Assembly (NCBI GenBank): GCA_946480065.1 | Contig: CAMLJA010000001.1 | Location: 1-38,623, forward strand | Reading direction: 5' to 3' | Source of the DNA: an uncultured Thermomonas sp. | GTDB lineage: Bacteria; Pseudomonadota; Gammaproteobacteria; Xanthomonadales; Xanthomonadaceae | Length of the DNA stretch: 38,623 nt | Shown here: positions 16,013 through 23,705 of the stretch, piece by piece | Position numbering within the stretch: position 1 is the first letter of the stretch | How the letters are laid out: each line of letters begins with the position of its first letter | Translations under genes and position numbers: made by a program | The notes under the pieces: model-generated | Database searches by the model: none | Seen by the model: the letters and a program-made list of their open reading frames with translations, nothing else | Told to the model about the DNA's origin: nothing

Positions 16013-17110
16013 TCAGCGCTTCCTGCGGGGGGTGGCGGCCTTGCGCGCCGCCGGTGTGCGCGCGGCCTTGGCCGGCTTCGCCCGCGCCGGCGCGGCGGGC
16101 TTCTTGCGCGCGGCGGCCGGCTTGGCAACCGGCTTGGCGGTGGACTTGCCGGCCGACTTCGATGCGGGACCCGGGGCGGCCGCACGCCTGGCGGCGCCCC
16201 CGTTGGCACGTGCTGGCCGCAGCGGGACAGCGGGCGGCTGCTCGCCGGCCTGCTGCAGCCGGCGCAGCTGCCGCTCCAGCTCGGCGATCTTGCGGTGGGC
16301 GCTGTCCACCTCGGTGCGCCCGGGCAGGCCCAGCAGCGTGGCGCCCTGCTCGGCGATCGCCTGGGCGTCCGCGCGCAGGCGCATCTGCGCGTTCGCCAGC
16401 TCGCCGTAGGCGCGGCGGAACTCCGGCGACAGCGCCAGTTCGGCCCAGGCGTCCTCGGCGGCGTCCACCCAGGCGTCGAACAGGGCGCGCACGCTGGTGA
16501 GCTGGCGCCCCGGCTCCTCGTGCGCGGCCAGGCGCGATTCGAAGCGGTCGAAGGCGTCGCGCGAGGCGCGCGCCATCAGCGCGTTCCAGTCGCCCAGCGC
16601 GTCCTGCCAGCGCAGCTGCGCGCGACCGAGCGCCTGCAGCCGCTCCTGGTGCTCGCGGGTGAAGCCGAACGCCGGCAGGCCGAGCATCGCCGCGGCCTCG
16701 CCGCGCAGGCCCTGCAGCCAGGGCGCCGCGCGTTCGCTCCACTGCTGGAGATCCTCCAGGCCGGCGCCGCGCATGCCCTGCAGCAGTCCATGGAAGGGAT
16801 CGCCCTGCACGCCCAGCGCCTGCTTCCAGGCCTCGGCCACGTCGCGCGCGGTGTGCTCGCGGCCGGCGAAGCGCGCGGCCACCTGCTGCATCAGCGCGTA
16901 CCAGTCGCTGGCCTGGCGGTTGGCGTGCCCCAGCGCCTGCGCGAAGCCGTCCGCCGGCGCCGCCTGCCGGGTCCAGGCGTCCATCGCGTCGCGCCAGCCC
17001 TGCAGGCCGGCATCCGCGCCGGCGCCGGGTACCGCGGCGCGCATCGCCTCCGCCCACGCGCCCCAGTACCGCTGCGCCAGCGCCTCGAATTCGTTGGAAC
17101 CGTGTGCCAT
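16013..17110 (-). CDS. phaE: class III PHA synthase subunit PhaE with basic tail
   Basis: PhaE is the non-catalytic partner that activates class III PhaC. The 365-residue protein has the helical PhaE body (residues 1 to about 290), with the conserved segment FDAWVDAAEDAWAELALSPE (211-230) and a short heptad-like region to residue 288. Residues about 300-365 are an unusual tail of Ala, Lys, Pro and Arg with AKP/AKPAK repeats, like histone H1 and the PhaF phasin tail. That suggests DNA or nucleoid binding. The ATG at 17110 is preceded by a perfect GGAGGA ribosome site (17116-17121). An inverted repeat CGTTGC-N10-GCAACG (17121-17142) overlaps the site's edge. Confidence 0.93.
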   Translation of the reverse strand: MAHGSNEFEALAQRYWGAWAEAMRAAVPGAGADAGLQGWRDAMDAWTRQAAPADGFAQALGHANRQASDWYALMQQVAARFAGREHTARDVAEAWKQALGVQGDPFHGLLQGMRGAGLEDLQQWSERAAPWLQGLRGEAAAMLGLPAFGFTREHQERLQALGRAQLRWQDALGDWNALMARASRDAFDRFESRLAAHEEPGRQLTSVRALFDAWVDAAEDAWAELALSPEFRRAYGELANAQMRLRADAQAIAEQGATLLGLPGRTEVDSAHRKIAELERQLRRLQQAGEQPPAVPLRPARANGGAARRAAAPGPASKSAGKSTAKPVAKPAAARKKPAAPARAKPAKAARTPAARKAATPRRKR

Positions 17111-17120
17111 GCCAATCCTC

Positions 17121-17142
17121 CGTTGCGGCGATGCTAGCAACG
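17121..17142. promoter_or_regulatory. inverted repeat at the phaE translation start
   Basis: CGTTGC (17121-17126) and GCAACG (17137-17142) form a perfect 6-bp dyad immediately upstream of the phaE GGAGGA. As RNA it could mask the ribosome site; as DNA it could bind a regulator in the 58-bp gap after pssA. Confidence 0.35.
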
Positions 17143-17168
17143 CGAAGGTGGCACCGCCATCGCAACAA

Positions 17169-17786
17169 TCAGGGCTTGGGGATGCGCAGGGTCTTGCTGA
17201 TCATCAACGAGCCGGAGAGCGCGTATGCCAGCACCAGCGGATGCAGCTGCCACGGGCCGAGGTGGAGCACGCCCAGCCACAGCGACGGCCCGATGGCGCC
17301 GCTCCACGCCGCGGCCGCCAGCAACCCGACGATCACCACGCTGGTGGGGATCGGCGTGCCCTCGAAATAGCGGACCTTTCCTTCGTCGCCGGACAGCTGC
17401 TCGGCGGTGACGTTGTAGCGCGCCAGCCGGCTGACGCCGCAGCCGACGAAGTAGCTCAGCACCACCCAGTCCCAGCCGCCCTGCAGGCCGCAGGCGTAGC
17501 CCAGCGCCGCCGGCGCCACCCCGAAGCTGATCACGTCGGCCAGCGAGTCCAGCTCGCGGCCCAGCGTGCTGGCCACCTTGCGCCAGCGCGCCACGCGGCC
17601 GTCCAGCGCATCGAAGACGAACGCCAGCGGGATCAGCGCCATGCCGACCAGCAGGTCGCGCACGCCGCCCTCCTGCAGGAAGCGCATCGCCGCGAAGATG
17701 GCGCCGGTGCCGCAGAACGCGTTGGCCAGGGTGAACCAGTCGGCGAGATGGAACTCCCGCAGCATCGAGAAATGGCGCTGTTTCAT
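17169..17786 (-). CDS. pssA: CDP-diacylglycerol-serine O-phosphatidyltransferase
   Basis: This 205-residue integral membrane enzyme makes phosphatidylserine from CDP-diacylglycerol and L-serine, the precursor of phosphatidylethanolamine. The CDP-alcohol phosphatidyltransferase signature is perfect: D62-G63-x2-A66-R67-x8-G76-x3-D80-x3-D84. Several hydrophobic helices and YFEGTPIPTS follow, which is typical of the PssA (type II) family. Start ATG 17786 follows family length; an inner ATG eight residues later is possible. The gene lies 58 bp upstream of phaE on the same strand. Confidence 0.94.
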   Translation of the reverse strand: MKQRHFSMLREFHLADWFTLANAFCGTGAIFAAMRFLQEGGVRDLLVGMALIPLAFVFDALDGRVARWRKVASTLGRELDSLADVISFGVAPAALGYACGLQGGWDWVVLSYFVGCGVSRLARYNVTAEQLSGDEGKVRYFEGTPIPTSVVIVGLLAAAAWSGAIGPSLWLGVLHLGPWQLHPLVLAYALSGSLMISKTLRIPKP

Positions 17787-17893
17787 CGGCGGCTCCCGCG
17801 GGCAGGGACACCAGCGTGCCAAAGCAGGCGTGAAGCCCGCAACCTCGGGCCGGTCCTGTTAGCGTAATGGCCCCCACTCCATCGGTTGCCTCC

Positions 17894-18703
17894 ATGAGCG
17901 ACACCTTCCTGCAGGGCCGCACCGCGCTGGTCACCGGCAGCACCTCGGGCATCGGGCTGGCCATCGCCAGGGGGCTGGCGGCCGCCGGCGCCCGGGTCGC
18001 CATCAACGGCCTGGGCAGCGAGGCGCAGATCGCCGGCGCCATCGCGGAGGTCGACGCCGCCGGCCCGGCGTCCACCCGGCATTTCGGCGCCGACCTGCGC
18101 GATCCCGCCGCGATCGAAGCGATGATGGCCGGACTGGCCGCGTGGTCGGACGGCGGGGTCGACATCCTGGTCAACAACGCCGGCATCCAGCATGCCGTGC
18201 CGCTGCACGAGATGCCGGTGGCGAAGTGGAACGACATCATCGCCATCAACCTCTCCGCGGCCTTCCACACCATGCGCGCGGCGCTGCCGGCGATGGCGGC
18301 GCGCGGCTACGGCCGGGTGGTCAACATCGCCTCGGTGCACGGCCTGGTCGCGTCCAGGGACAAGGCGCCGTACGTGGCCAGCAAGTTCGGCATCGTCGGG
18401 CTGAGCAAGGTGGCCGCGCTGGAACACGCCGCGCAGGGCAGCCGCGACTCCGGCGGCGTGACGGTGAACTGCATCTGCCCGGGCTGGGTGGAGACGCCGC
18501 TGATCGAGCCGCAGATCGAGGCGCGCACGCAGGGCGGCGGCCGCGACGACGGCGTGCGCGCGCTGCTGGCCGAGAAGCAGCCCAGCCTGCGCATGACCCT
18601 GCCGGACGAAATCGCCGCGCTGGCGGTGTTCCTGTGCCGCCGCGAAGCGCACAACATCACCGGCACCGCCCTGCCGGTGGACGGAGGCTGGACCGCGCAG
18701 TGA
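17894..18703 (+). CDS. hbdH: 3-hydroxybutyrate dehydrogenase (SDR family)
   Basis: This 269-residue short-chain dehydrogenase most likely interconverts (R)-3-hydroxybutyrate and acetoacetate with NAD, the last step of PHB breakdown. The cofactor motif is TGSTSGIG (14-21), NNAG lies at 94-97, and the catalytic Ser-Tyr-Lys are S147, Y160 and K164. NNAGIQH, VASVHGL-like and CPGWVETPLIEPQI are family-typical for 3-hydroxybutyrate dehydrogenases. It is divergent from pssA with a 107-bp gap and sits beside the PHA genes, which supports the call. The ATG at 17894 was chosen by family N terminus. Confidence 0.88.
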   Translation: MSDTFLQGRTALVTGSTSGIGLAIARGLAAAGARVAINGLGSEAQIAGAIAEVDAAGPASTRHFGADLRDPAAIEAMMAGLAAWSDGGVDILVNNAGIQHAVPLHEMPVAKWNDIIAINLSAAFHTMRAALPAMAARGYGRVVNIASVHGLVASRDKAPYVASKFGIVGLSKVAALEHAAQGSRDSGGVTVNCICPGWVETPLIEPQIEARTQGGGRDDGVRALLAEKQPSLRMTLPDEIAALAVFLCRREAHNITGTALPVDGGWTAQ

Positions 18704-18748
18704 CGCGGCGCGGTGGCGAATTTTCCGCCACCCCCGTTGACAGCCCGC

Positions 18749-18770
18749 CCCGCCTCCGCGGCGGGCGGTT
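18749..18770 (+). terminator. GC hairpin after hbdH
   Basis: CCCGCC (18749-18754) and GGCGGG (18760-18765) form a hairpin with a five-base loop 45 bases after the hbdH stop, followed by CGGTTAT. The weak T-run makes it a probable rather than certain terminator. Confidence 0.45.
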
Positions 18771-18814
18771 ATCCACACCCTTATACGACGTCCATCCACA
18801 GCGCCTGTGGACAA
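18769..18814. promoter_or_regulatory. cluster of DnaA-box-like sequences
   Basis: A perfect consensus DnaA box TTATCCACA lies at 18769-18777, a partial box CATCCACA at 18793-18800 and an inverted box TGTGGACAA (TTGTCCACA) at 18806-18814. The last two form a hairpin CCACAG-CGC-CTGTGG (18796-18810). The cluster lies in a convergent intergenic space. Confidence 0.55.
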
Positions 18815-18826
18815 CCGCCGCGCGGA

Positions 18827-19873
18827 TCAGAGCGTGGCGGCGTCGATCACGAAGCGGTACTTGACGTCGCTGCGGAGCATCCGCTCGTACGCGTCCTCGA
18901 TGTCCTGCGCGCGGATCGTCTCGATGTCGGCCACGATGCCGTGCTCGGCGCAGAAGTCCAGCATCTCCTGGGTCTCTGCGATGCCGCCGATCAGCGAGCC
19001 GGCGATCGACTTGCGGCCGAAGATCAGGCCCATGACCGCCGGGCTGGGGTGCGGCGTGGCCGGCGCGCCGACCAGGCACAGGGTGCCGTCGCGCTTGAGC
19101 AGCGCGGTGAACGCGTCCAGGTCGTGCGGCGCGGCTACCGTGTCCAGGATGAAGTCGAAGCTGCCGGCGTGCGCGGCCATCTCGTCCGGGCTGCGCGACA
19201 CCACCACGTCGTCCGCGCCCAGCCGCCGCGCCTCGTCGCGCTTGCCCTCGCTGGTGGTGAAGGCCACCACCGTGGCGCCCATCGCATGCGCCAGCTTGAT
19301 GCCCATGTGCCCCAGCCCGCCGATGCCGACGATGCCCACCTTCTTGCCTGGGCCTGCGCCCCAGTGGCGCAGCGGCGAATAGGTGGTGATGCCGGCGCAC
19401 AGCAGCGGGGCGACCGCGGCCAGCTGGTCGTGCGGGTGGCGCACGCGCAGCACGAAGTCCTGGTCGACCACGATGCGCTGCGAATAGCCGCCGAGGGTGT
19501 GGCCGGGTGCGTCCGCGGTCGGGCCGTTGTAGGTGCCCACCATGCCGGTGCGGCAGTACTGCTCCAGCCCGTCGTTGCAGGCCTCGCAGCGCCCGCAGCT
19601 GCCCACCATGCAGCCGACGCCCACGGTGTCGCCGACCTTGAAGCCGGTCACCTCGCCACCGACCGCGCTGACCTGGCCGACGATCTCGTGGCCCGGCACG
19701 CAGGGATACCGGGTGCCCGGCCACTCCGAGCGGACGGTGTGCAGGTCGGAGTGGCAGACGCCGCAGTAGGCGATCTCGATCTGCACGTCGCGCGGCCCCG
19801 GCGCGCGGCGCGCGATCTCCATCGGGACCACCGGCTGGTCGGCGGCGTGGGCGCCGTAGGCTTTCACGGTCAT
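18827..19873 (-). CDS. zinc-dependent NAD(P) alcohol dehydrogenase
   Basis: This 348-residue medium-chain dehydrogenase (YahK/cinnamyl-alcohol dehydrogenase type) reduces aldehydes or oxidises alcohols. The catalytic zinc site includes C40 (YCGVCHSDLH) and H62-E63 (PGHEIVG). The structural zinc is held by the four cysteines in GSCGRCEACNDGLEQYC (C93, C96, C99, C107). The Rossmann motif GIGGLGHMGIK follows. Start ATG 19873 has an AAGGAG ribosome site 7 bases upstream. It is monocistronic, convergent with hbdH and divergent from an MFS gene. The precise substrate is not visible; YahK-like enzymes prefer NADPH and broad aldehydes. Confidence 0.93.
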   Translation of the reverse strand: MTVKAYGAHAADQPVVPMEIARRAPGPRDVQIEIAYCGVCHSDLHTVRSEWPGTRYPCVPGHEIVGQVSAVGGEVTGFKVGDTVGVGCMVGSCGRCEACNDGLEQYCRTGMVGTYNGPTADAPGHTLGGYSQRIVVDQDFVLRVRHPHDQLAAVAPLLCAGITTYSPLRHWGAGPGKKVGIVGIGGLGHMGIKLAHAMGATVVAFTTSEGKRDEARRLGADDVVVSRSPDEMAAHAGSFDFILDTVAAPHDLDAFTALLKRDGTLCLVGAPATPHPSPAVMGLIFGRKSIAGSLIGGIAETQEMLDFCAEHGIVADIETIRAQDIEDAYERMLRSDVKYRFVIDAATL

Positions 19874-20019
19874 GGCGGGCTCCTTGCAGGGGAAAGCGCG
19901 GCAGTATGCGCCGATCCGGCGGTCCGCCCCGTTGCCGCGCGCGAACGCAGCGTTGCGCCGGCTCCCCGTATGCTTGCCGCGGGCCGACCCTGCGGAGACC
20001 ATGCGATGCGGGTGCAACG

Positions 20020-21219
20020 ATGACACCACCGCCGGACGGCGCGCGCCCGCGCATCCCCCGCGCGATCTGGACCCTGGGCTTCGTCAGCCTGTTCACCGAC
20101 GTGGGCTCGGAGATGGTCCACGGCCTGCTGCCGGTGCTGCTGGCCGGCGGACTGGGCGCCAGCGCGCTGGCGATCGGCCTGATCGAGGGCACGGCCGAAG
20201 CGCTCGTGCTGGTGACCAAGGTGTTCTCCGGCTACCTCAGCGACGCCCTGGGCCGGCGCAAGCCGCTGGTGCTGCTGGGCTACGGCCTGGCCGCGGCGGT
20301 CAAGCCGCTGTTCCCGCTGGCGGACTCGGTGGCCACCGTCACCACCGCGCGCCTGCTGGACCGCTTCGGCAAGGGCATCCGCGGCGCCCCGCGCGACGCG
20401 CTGGTGGGCGACCTGGCGCCGCCGGCGATCCGCGGCGCCAGCTTCGGCCTGCGCCAGTCCATGGACACCGTGGGCGCGGTGCTCGGGCCGGCGCTGGCGA
20501 TCCTGCTGATGTGGCTGTACGCCGACGACATCCGCGCCGTGCTGTGGTTCGCGGTACTGCCGGGGCTGGTCGCGGTGGCGCTGCTGCTGCGGCTGCCGGA
20601 ACCGGCCGACGGCCAGCGCCGGCCCGCGCGACTGCCGCTGTCGCGGGAGGGGCTGTCGCGCCTGGGCGCCTCCTTCTGGCGCCTGACCGCGCTGGGCGCG
20701 CTAGTCGCGCTGGCCCGGTTCAGCGAGGCCTTCCTGGTGCTGCGCGCCTCCGAGCGCGGGGTGCCGCTCACGTGGGTGCCGCTGGTGCTGGTGGTCATGA
20801 GCGTGGTGTATGCGGGCAGCGCGTACCCGGCGGGCAAGGCGTCGGACCGGCTGCCGCGCCACCTGGTGCTGGCGGCCGGCATGCTGGCGCTGGTGCTGGC
20901 GGACGTGGTGCTGGCGATGGCGCAGGGGCACCGGCTGCTGTTCCTGGGCGTCGGCCTGTGGGGGCTGCACATGGGCCTGAGCCAGGGGATCCTGGCCACC
21001 CTGATCGCGGACACCGTGCCGCCCGCCTATCGCGGCACCGGGTTCGGCGTGTTCAACCTGGTCTCGGGCCTCGGGCTGCTGGCGGCCAGCGTGGCGGCCG
21101 GCTGGCTGTGGGACGCGCACGGGCCGGCGGCGACGTTCCGGGCCGGCGCCGGCGTCGCCCTGCTGGCCACCCTGGCGGTGCCGCTGCTGTGCCGGCCACC
21201 CCGCGGCGAGGCGCGCTGA
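20020..21219 (+). CDS. MFS transporter
   Basis: This 399-residue major facilitator superfamily permease has about 12 hydrophobic helices. The loop after helix 2 reads SDALGRRKPLVLLG, the MFS motif A, and RLLDRFGKGIRGAPRDALVGD follows in the helix 4-5 area. I do not recognise the substrate. The ATG at 20020 was chosen because the preceding in-frame residues are Arg/Pro rich and unlike a membrane protein start. It is divergent from the alcohol dehydrogenase (146 bp gap) and upstream of an unknown membrane protein. Confidence 0.88.
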   Translation: MTPPPDGARPRIPRAIWTLGFVSLFTDVGSEMVHGLLPVLLAGGLGASALAIGLIEGTAEALVLVTKVFSGYLSDALGRRKPLVLLGYGLAAAVKPLFPLADSVATVTTARLLDRFGKGIRGAPRDALVGDLAPPAIRGASFGLRQSMDTVGAVLGPALAILLMWLYADDIRAVLWFAVLPGLVAVALLLRLPEPADGQRRPARLPLSREGLSRLGASFWRLTALGALVALARFSEAFLVLRASERGVPLTWVPLVLVVMSVVYAGSAYPAGKASDRLPRHLVLAAGMLALVLADVVLAMAQGHRLLFLGVGLWGLHMGLSQGILATLIADTVPPAYRGTGFGVFNLVSGLGLLAASVAAGWLWDAHGPAATFRAGAGVALLATLAVPLLCRPPRGEAR

Positions 21220-21270
21220 CGCGCCGCGCCTGCTTGCCAGCGCGCGGCGCCGCCCGCACCATCGGCGGCC

Positions 21271-22569
21271 ATGAGCGAACCCGCCGACGACGCGCGCCAG
21301 TTCCCGCGCCGCACCACGCCCACCTGGGAAGTCGAGCTGCTGATCTCCGGCGTGGCCGTGTTCGCCATGCTGCAGCTGCCCGGCTGGCTGGACGACCGCC
21401 TGTTCGCGCTGGTGCCGCGCCTGGGCGACGAGTGGCAGCCGCTGGCGAAGCTGGCCTACTTCTACGCCAAGAGCGCCGCCGTGGTGCTGGCGGCGACCTT
21501 CGCCCTGCACCTGCTGCTGCGCGCGCAGTGGATCGCGCTGGTCGGGACCCACTCGGTCTATCCGCAGGGCATCCGGCTGGAGGGGCTGCGGATGGGGCCG
21601 ATCCAGCGCGCCATCGAGCAAGCGAACGCCGACAGCGCGACCGACGCGATCGAGCGCTCCGACAACCGGGCCAGCATCGTGTTCGCGATCGGGGTGAGCG
21701 TGGCGCTGATCCTGGCCACGGTCTGCATCGCCTTCTGCGGCGCCCTGCTGGTGGCGACGCTGCTCGCCCAGGCGGCCGGCTGGCGGATCGACCCCGCAGC
21801 CATGATGGCGGCGGTCTTCGGCCTGTTCATGCTGCCGTTCGCCGCAGCCTCCTGGCTGGACCATGCCCTGGGCGACCGCCTCCGGCCGGGCGGCATCGCG
21901 CATCGCGGGACCCGCGCCGTGCTGCGCGCCTACGCGCGGATCGGCATGGGGCGCCGCAACAACCGGATCGTCGCCATCCTGGCCAGCAACGGCGGCGAGC
22001 GGAAGATGATGGCGGTGGTGGTGGGCGCGATGCTGGCGGCGATCGTCGGCGTGGTCGCGACCTATGCCTTCATGCAGGACGACATCGGTCCGGGCAATTA
22101 TTCGCAGTTCCCGGCGCTGGAGCGGCGCGCGGTCGATCCCGCCCATTACGACGACCAGCGCGACCCGGCGCGGGACACACCGGTGCCGTTCGTGCAGTCG
22201 ATGGTGGCCACCGGCCCGTACCTGAAGCTCGTGGTGCCCTATCGCCCGAACCGCGACGAGGCCGCCATGCGCGCGGTATGCGCGGCGGGCGCGAACGGGC
22301 GCGGGGGGCAGGCGCTGGCCGCCGCGCGCCTGGCCTGCCTGCAGTCGCTGCACGGCGTGTTGCTGGACGGCAAGCCGCTCGCCGGCCTGCGCTACGAGGT
22401 GGCCAGCGATCCGCGCACCGGCCGCCCCGCGCTGCTGGCGATGATCGACGTGCGGCGGCTGGCCCCGGGGCGCCACGAGCTGCGCATCGCGCGGCCGCCG
22501 CGCGCCGCGCGCCCGCCGGACAAGGACGATCCGGACCCCGGCTTCGACACCATCGCGTTCTGGCGCTGA
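21271..22569 (+). CDS. five-helix membrane protein of unknown function
   Basis: I do not recognise this 432-residue protein. Hydrophobic segments lie at about 21-37, 64-84, 134-166, 178-197 and 246-267. Residues about 85-133 form a cytoplasmic or connecting domain containing GTHSVYPQGIRLEGLRMGP and 198-245 a basic loop (RRNNRIVAI). The C-terminal 160 residues are a soluble strand-rich domain ending in RLAPGRHELRIARPP, like an Ig-type or carbohydrate-type fold, with two cysteines (in AVCAAG and LACLQS) that may pair. It lies 51 bp after the MFS gene and 31 bp before dinB, on the same strand. Confidence 0.75.
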   Translation: MSEPADDARQFPRRTTPTWEVELLISGVAVFAMLQLPGWLDDRLFALVPRLGDEWQPLAKLAYFYAKSAAVVLAATFALHLLLRAQWIALVGTHSVYPQGIRLEGLRMGPIQRAIEQANADSATDAIERSDNRASIVFAIGVSVALILATVCIAFCGALLVATLLAQAAGWRIDPAAMMAAVFGLFMLPFAAASWLDHALGDRLRPGGIAHRGTRAVLRAYARIGMGRRNNRIVAILASNGGERKMMAVVVGAMLAAIVGVVATYAFMQDDIGPGNYSQFPALERRAVDPAHYDDQRDPARDTPVPFVQSMVATGPYLKLVVPYRPNRDEAAMRAVCAAGANGRGGQALAAARLACLQSLHGVLLDGKPLAGLRYEVASDPRTGRPALLAMIDVRRLAPGRHELRIARPPRAARPPDKDDPDPGFDTIAFWR

Positions 22570-22600
22570 GCCGGCGCGGGGACCGGCATAAAATCGGCGG

Positions 22601-23689
22601 GTGACCGCCCCGCCGCGCAAGATCATCCACGTCGACATGGACGCGTTCTACGCGTCGGTGGAGCAGCGCGACGACCCCGCCCTGCGCGGGCGGCCGGTGG
22701 TGGTGGCATGGAAGGGCGCGCGCTCGGTGGTGTGCGCGGCCAGCTACGAGGCCCGCGTGTTCGGCGTGCGCTCGGCGATGCCGGCGCTGCGCGCGGAGCG
22801 GCTGTGCCCGCAGGCGGTGTTCGTGCCGCCGGATTTCGTCCGCTACAAGGCGGTGTCGAAGCAGGTGCGCGGGATCTTCGAGCGCTACGCCGACCGCATC
22901 GAGCCGCTGTCGCTGGACGAAGCCTACCTCGACGTCACCGCGCCCAGGCGCGACCTCGGCAGCGCCACCGCCATCGCCATCGAGATCCGCGATGCGATCC
23001 GCGACGAGACCCGGCTCACCGCCTCCGCCGGCATCGCGCCCAACAAGTTCCTGGCCAAGATCGCCAGCGACTGGAACAAGCCGGATGGCCAGTTCGTGCT
23101 CAAGCCGGCGATGGTCGGGGCGTTCCTGGCGCCGCTGGCGGTCGGGAAGCTACCGGGCGTGGGCAAGGTGATGGAGGCGAAGCTGGACGCGCTGGGCATC
23201 GCCACCTGCGCCGACCTGCGCGCCTTCGGAGCCGCGCCGCTGGGGGCGCGCTTCGGTCGCTGGGGCCGGCGGCTGCACGAGCTGTCGCTGGGCATCGACG
23301 ACCGCGAGGTGCAGACCGCGCGCCCGACCCTGCAGGTGTCCAGCGAGGACACCTTCGCCAGCGACCTGCCGCTGGACGCCCTAGAACCGCACATCCGCCG
23401 GCTGGCCGCCAGCGCCTGGGCCGGCTACCTGCGCGAACGAGCGCAGCACCCGGACCGGGTGGCCCGCACCGTGGTGCTCAAGCTCAAGACCGCCGACTTC
23501 CGCACCCTGACCCGCAGCCTCACCGCGGCGGACCCGCCGACCTCGGAGCAGGCGCTGGCCGACGTCGCCTGCGCACTGCGGGCCCGCGTGGCCCTGCCCG
23601 CGGGCACCCGCTACCGGCTGGCCGGCGTGGGCCTGTCCGGCTTCGCCGAACCCGACGGCAGCCGCGCCCAGGACGACCTGTTCGCCTGA
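22601..23689 (+). CDS. dinB: DNA polymerase IV
   Basis: This 362-residue Y-family translesion polymerase copies damaged DNA with low fidelity. Catalytic acids are D12 (HVDMDAFYASVE) and D106-E107 (LSLDEAYLDV), with steric-gate residue F16. The little-finger and HhH region (KLPGVGKVMEAKLDALGI) follows. The C terminus is AQDDLFA, matching the beta-clamp binding motif QxxLF (357-361). The start is GTG at 22601, chosen because the protein begins MTAPPRKIIHVDMDAF. A TAAAAT box lies about 10 bases upstream of the start. I see no clear LexA box (CTG-N10-CAG). Confidence 0.95.
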   Translation: MTAPPRKIIHVDMDAFYASVEQRDDPALRGRPVVVAWKGARSVVCAASYEARVFGVRSAMPALRAERLCPQAVFVPPDFVRYKAVSKQVRGIFERYADRIEPLSLDEAYLDVTAPRRDLGSATAIAIEIRDAIRDETRLTASAGIAPNKFLAKIASDWNKPDGQFVLKPAMVGAFLAPLAVGKLPGVGKVMEAKLDALGIATCADLRAFGAAPLGARFGRWGRRLHELSLGIDDREVQTARPTLQVSSEDTFASDLPLDALEPHIRRLAASAWAGYLRERAQHPDRVARTVVLKLKTADFRTLTRSLTAADPPTSEQALADVACALRARVALPAGTRYRLAGVGLSGFAEPDGSRAQDDLFA

Positions 23690-23705
23690 GCCCGGCGCGC
23701 CGGCG

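Noticed and set aside
18737..18775. Promoter with TTGACA at 18737-18742
   Set aside because: No -10 lies at 16-18 bp and both flanking genes point toward this region, so a promoter would have no gene.
19872..22604. 910-residue open frame on the plus strand
   Set aside because: It crosses several real genes in another frame and has Gly/Arg-rich composition.
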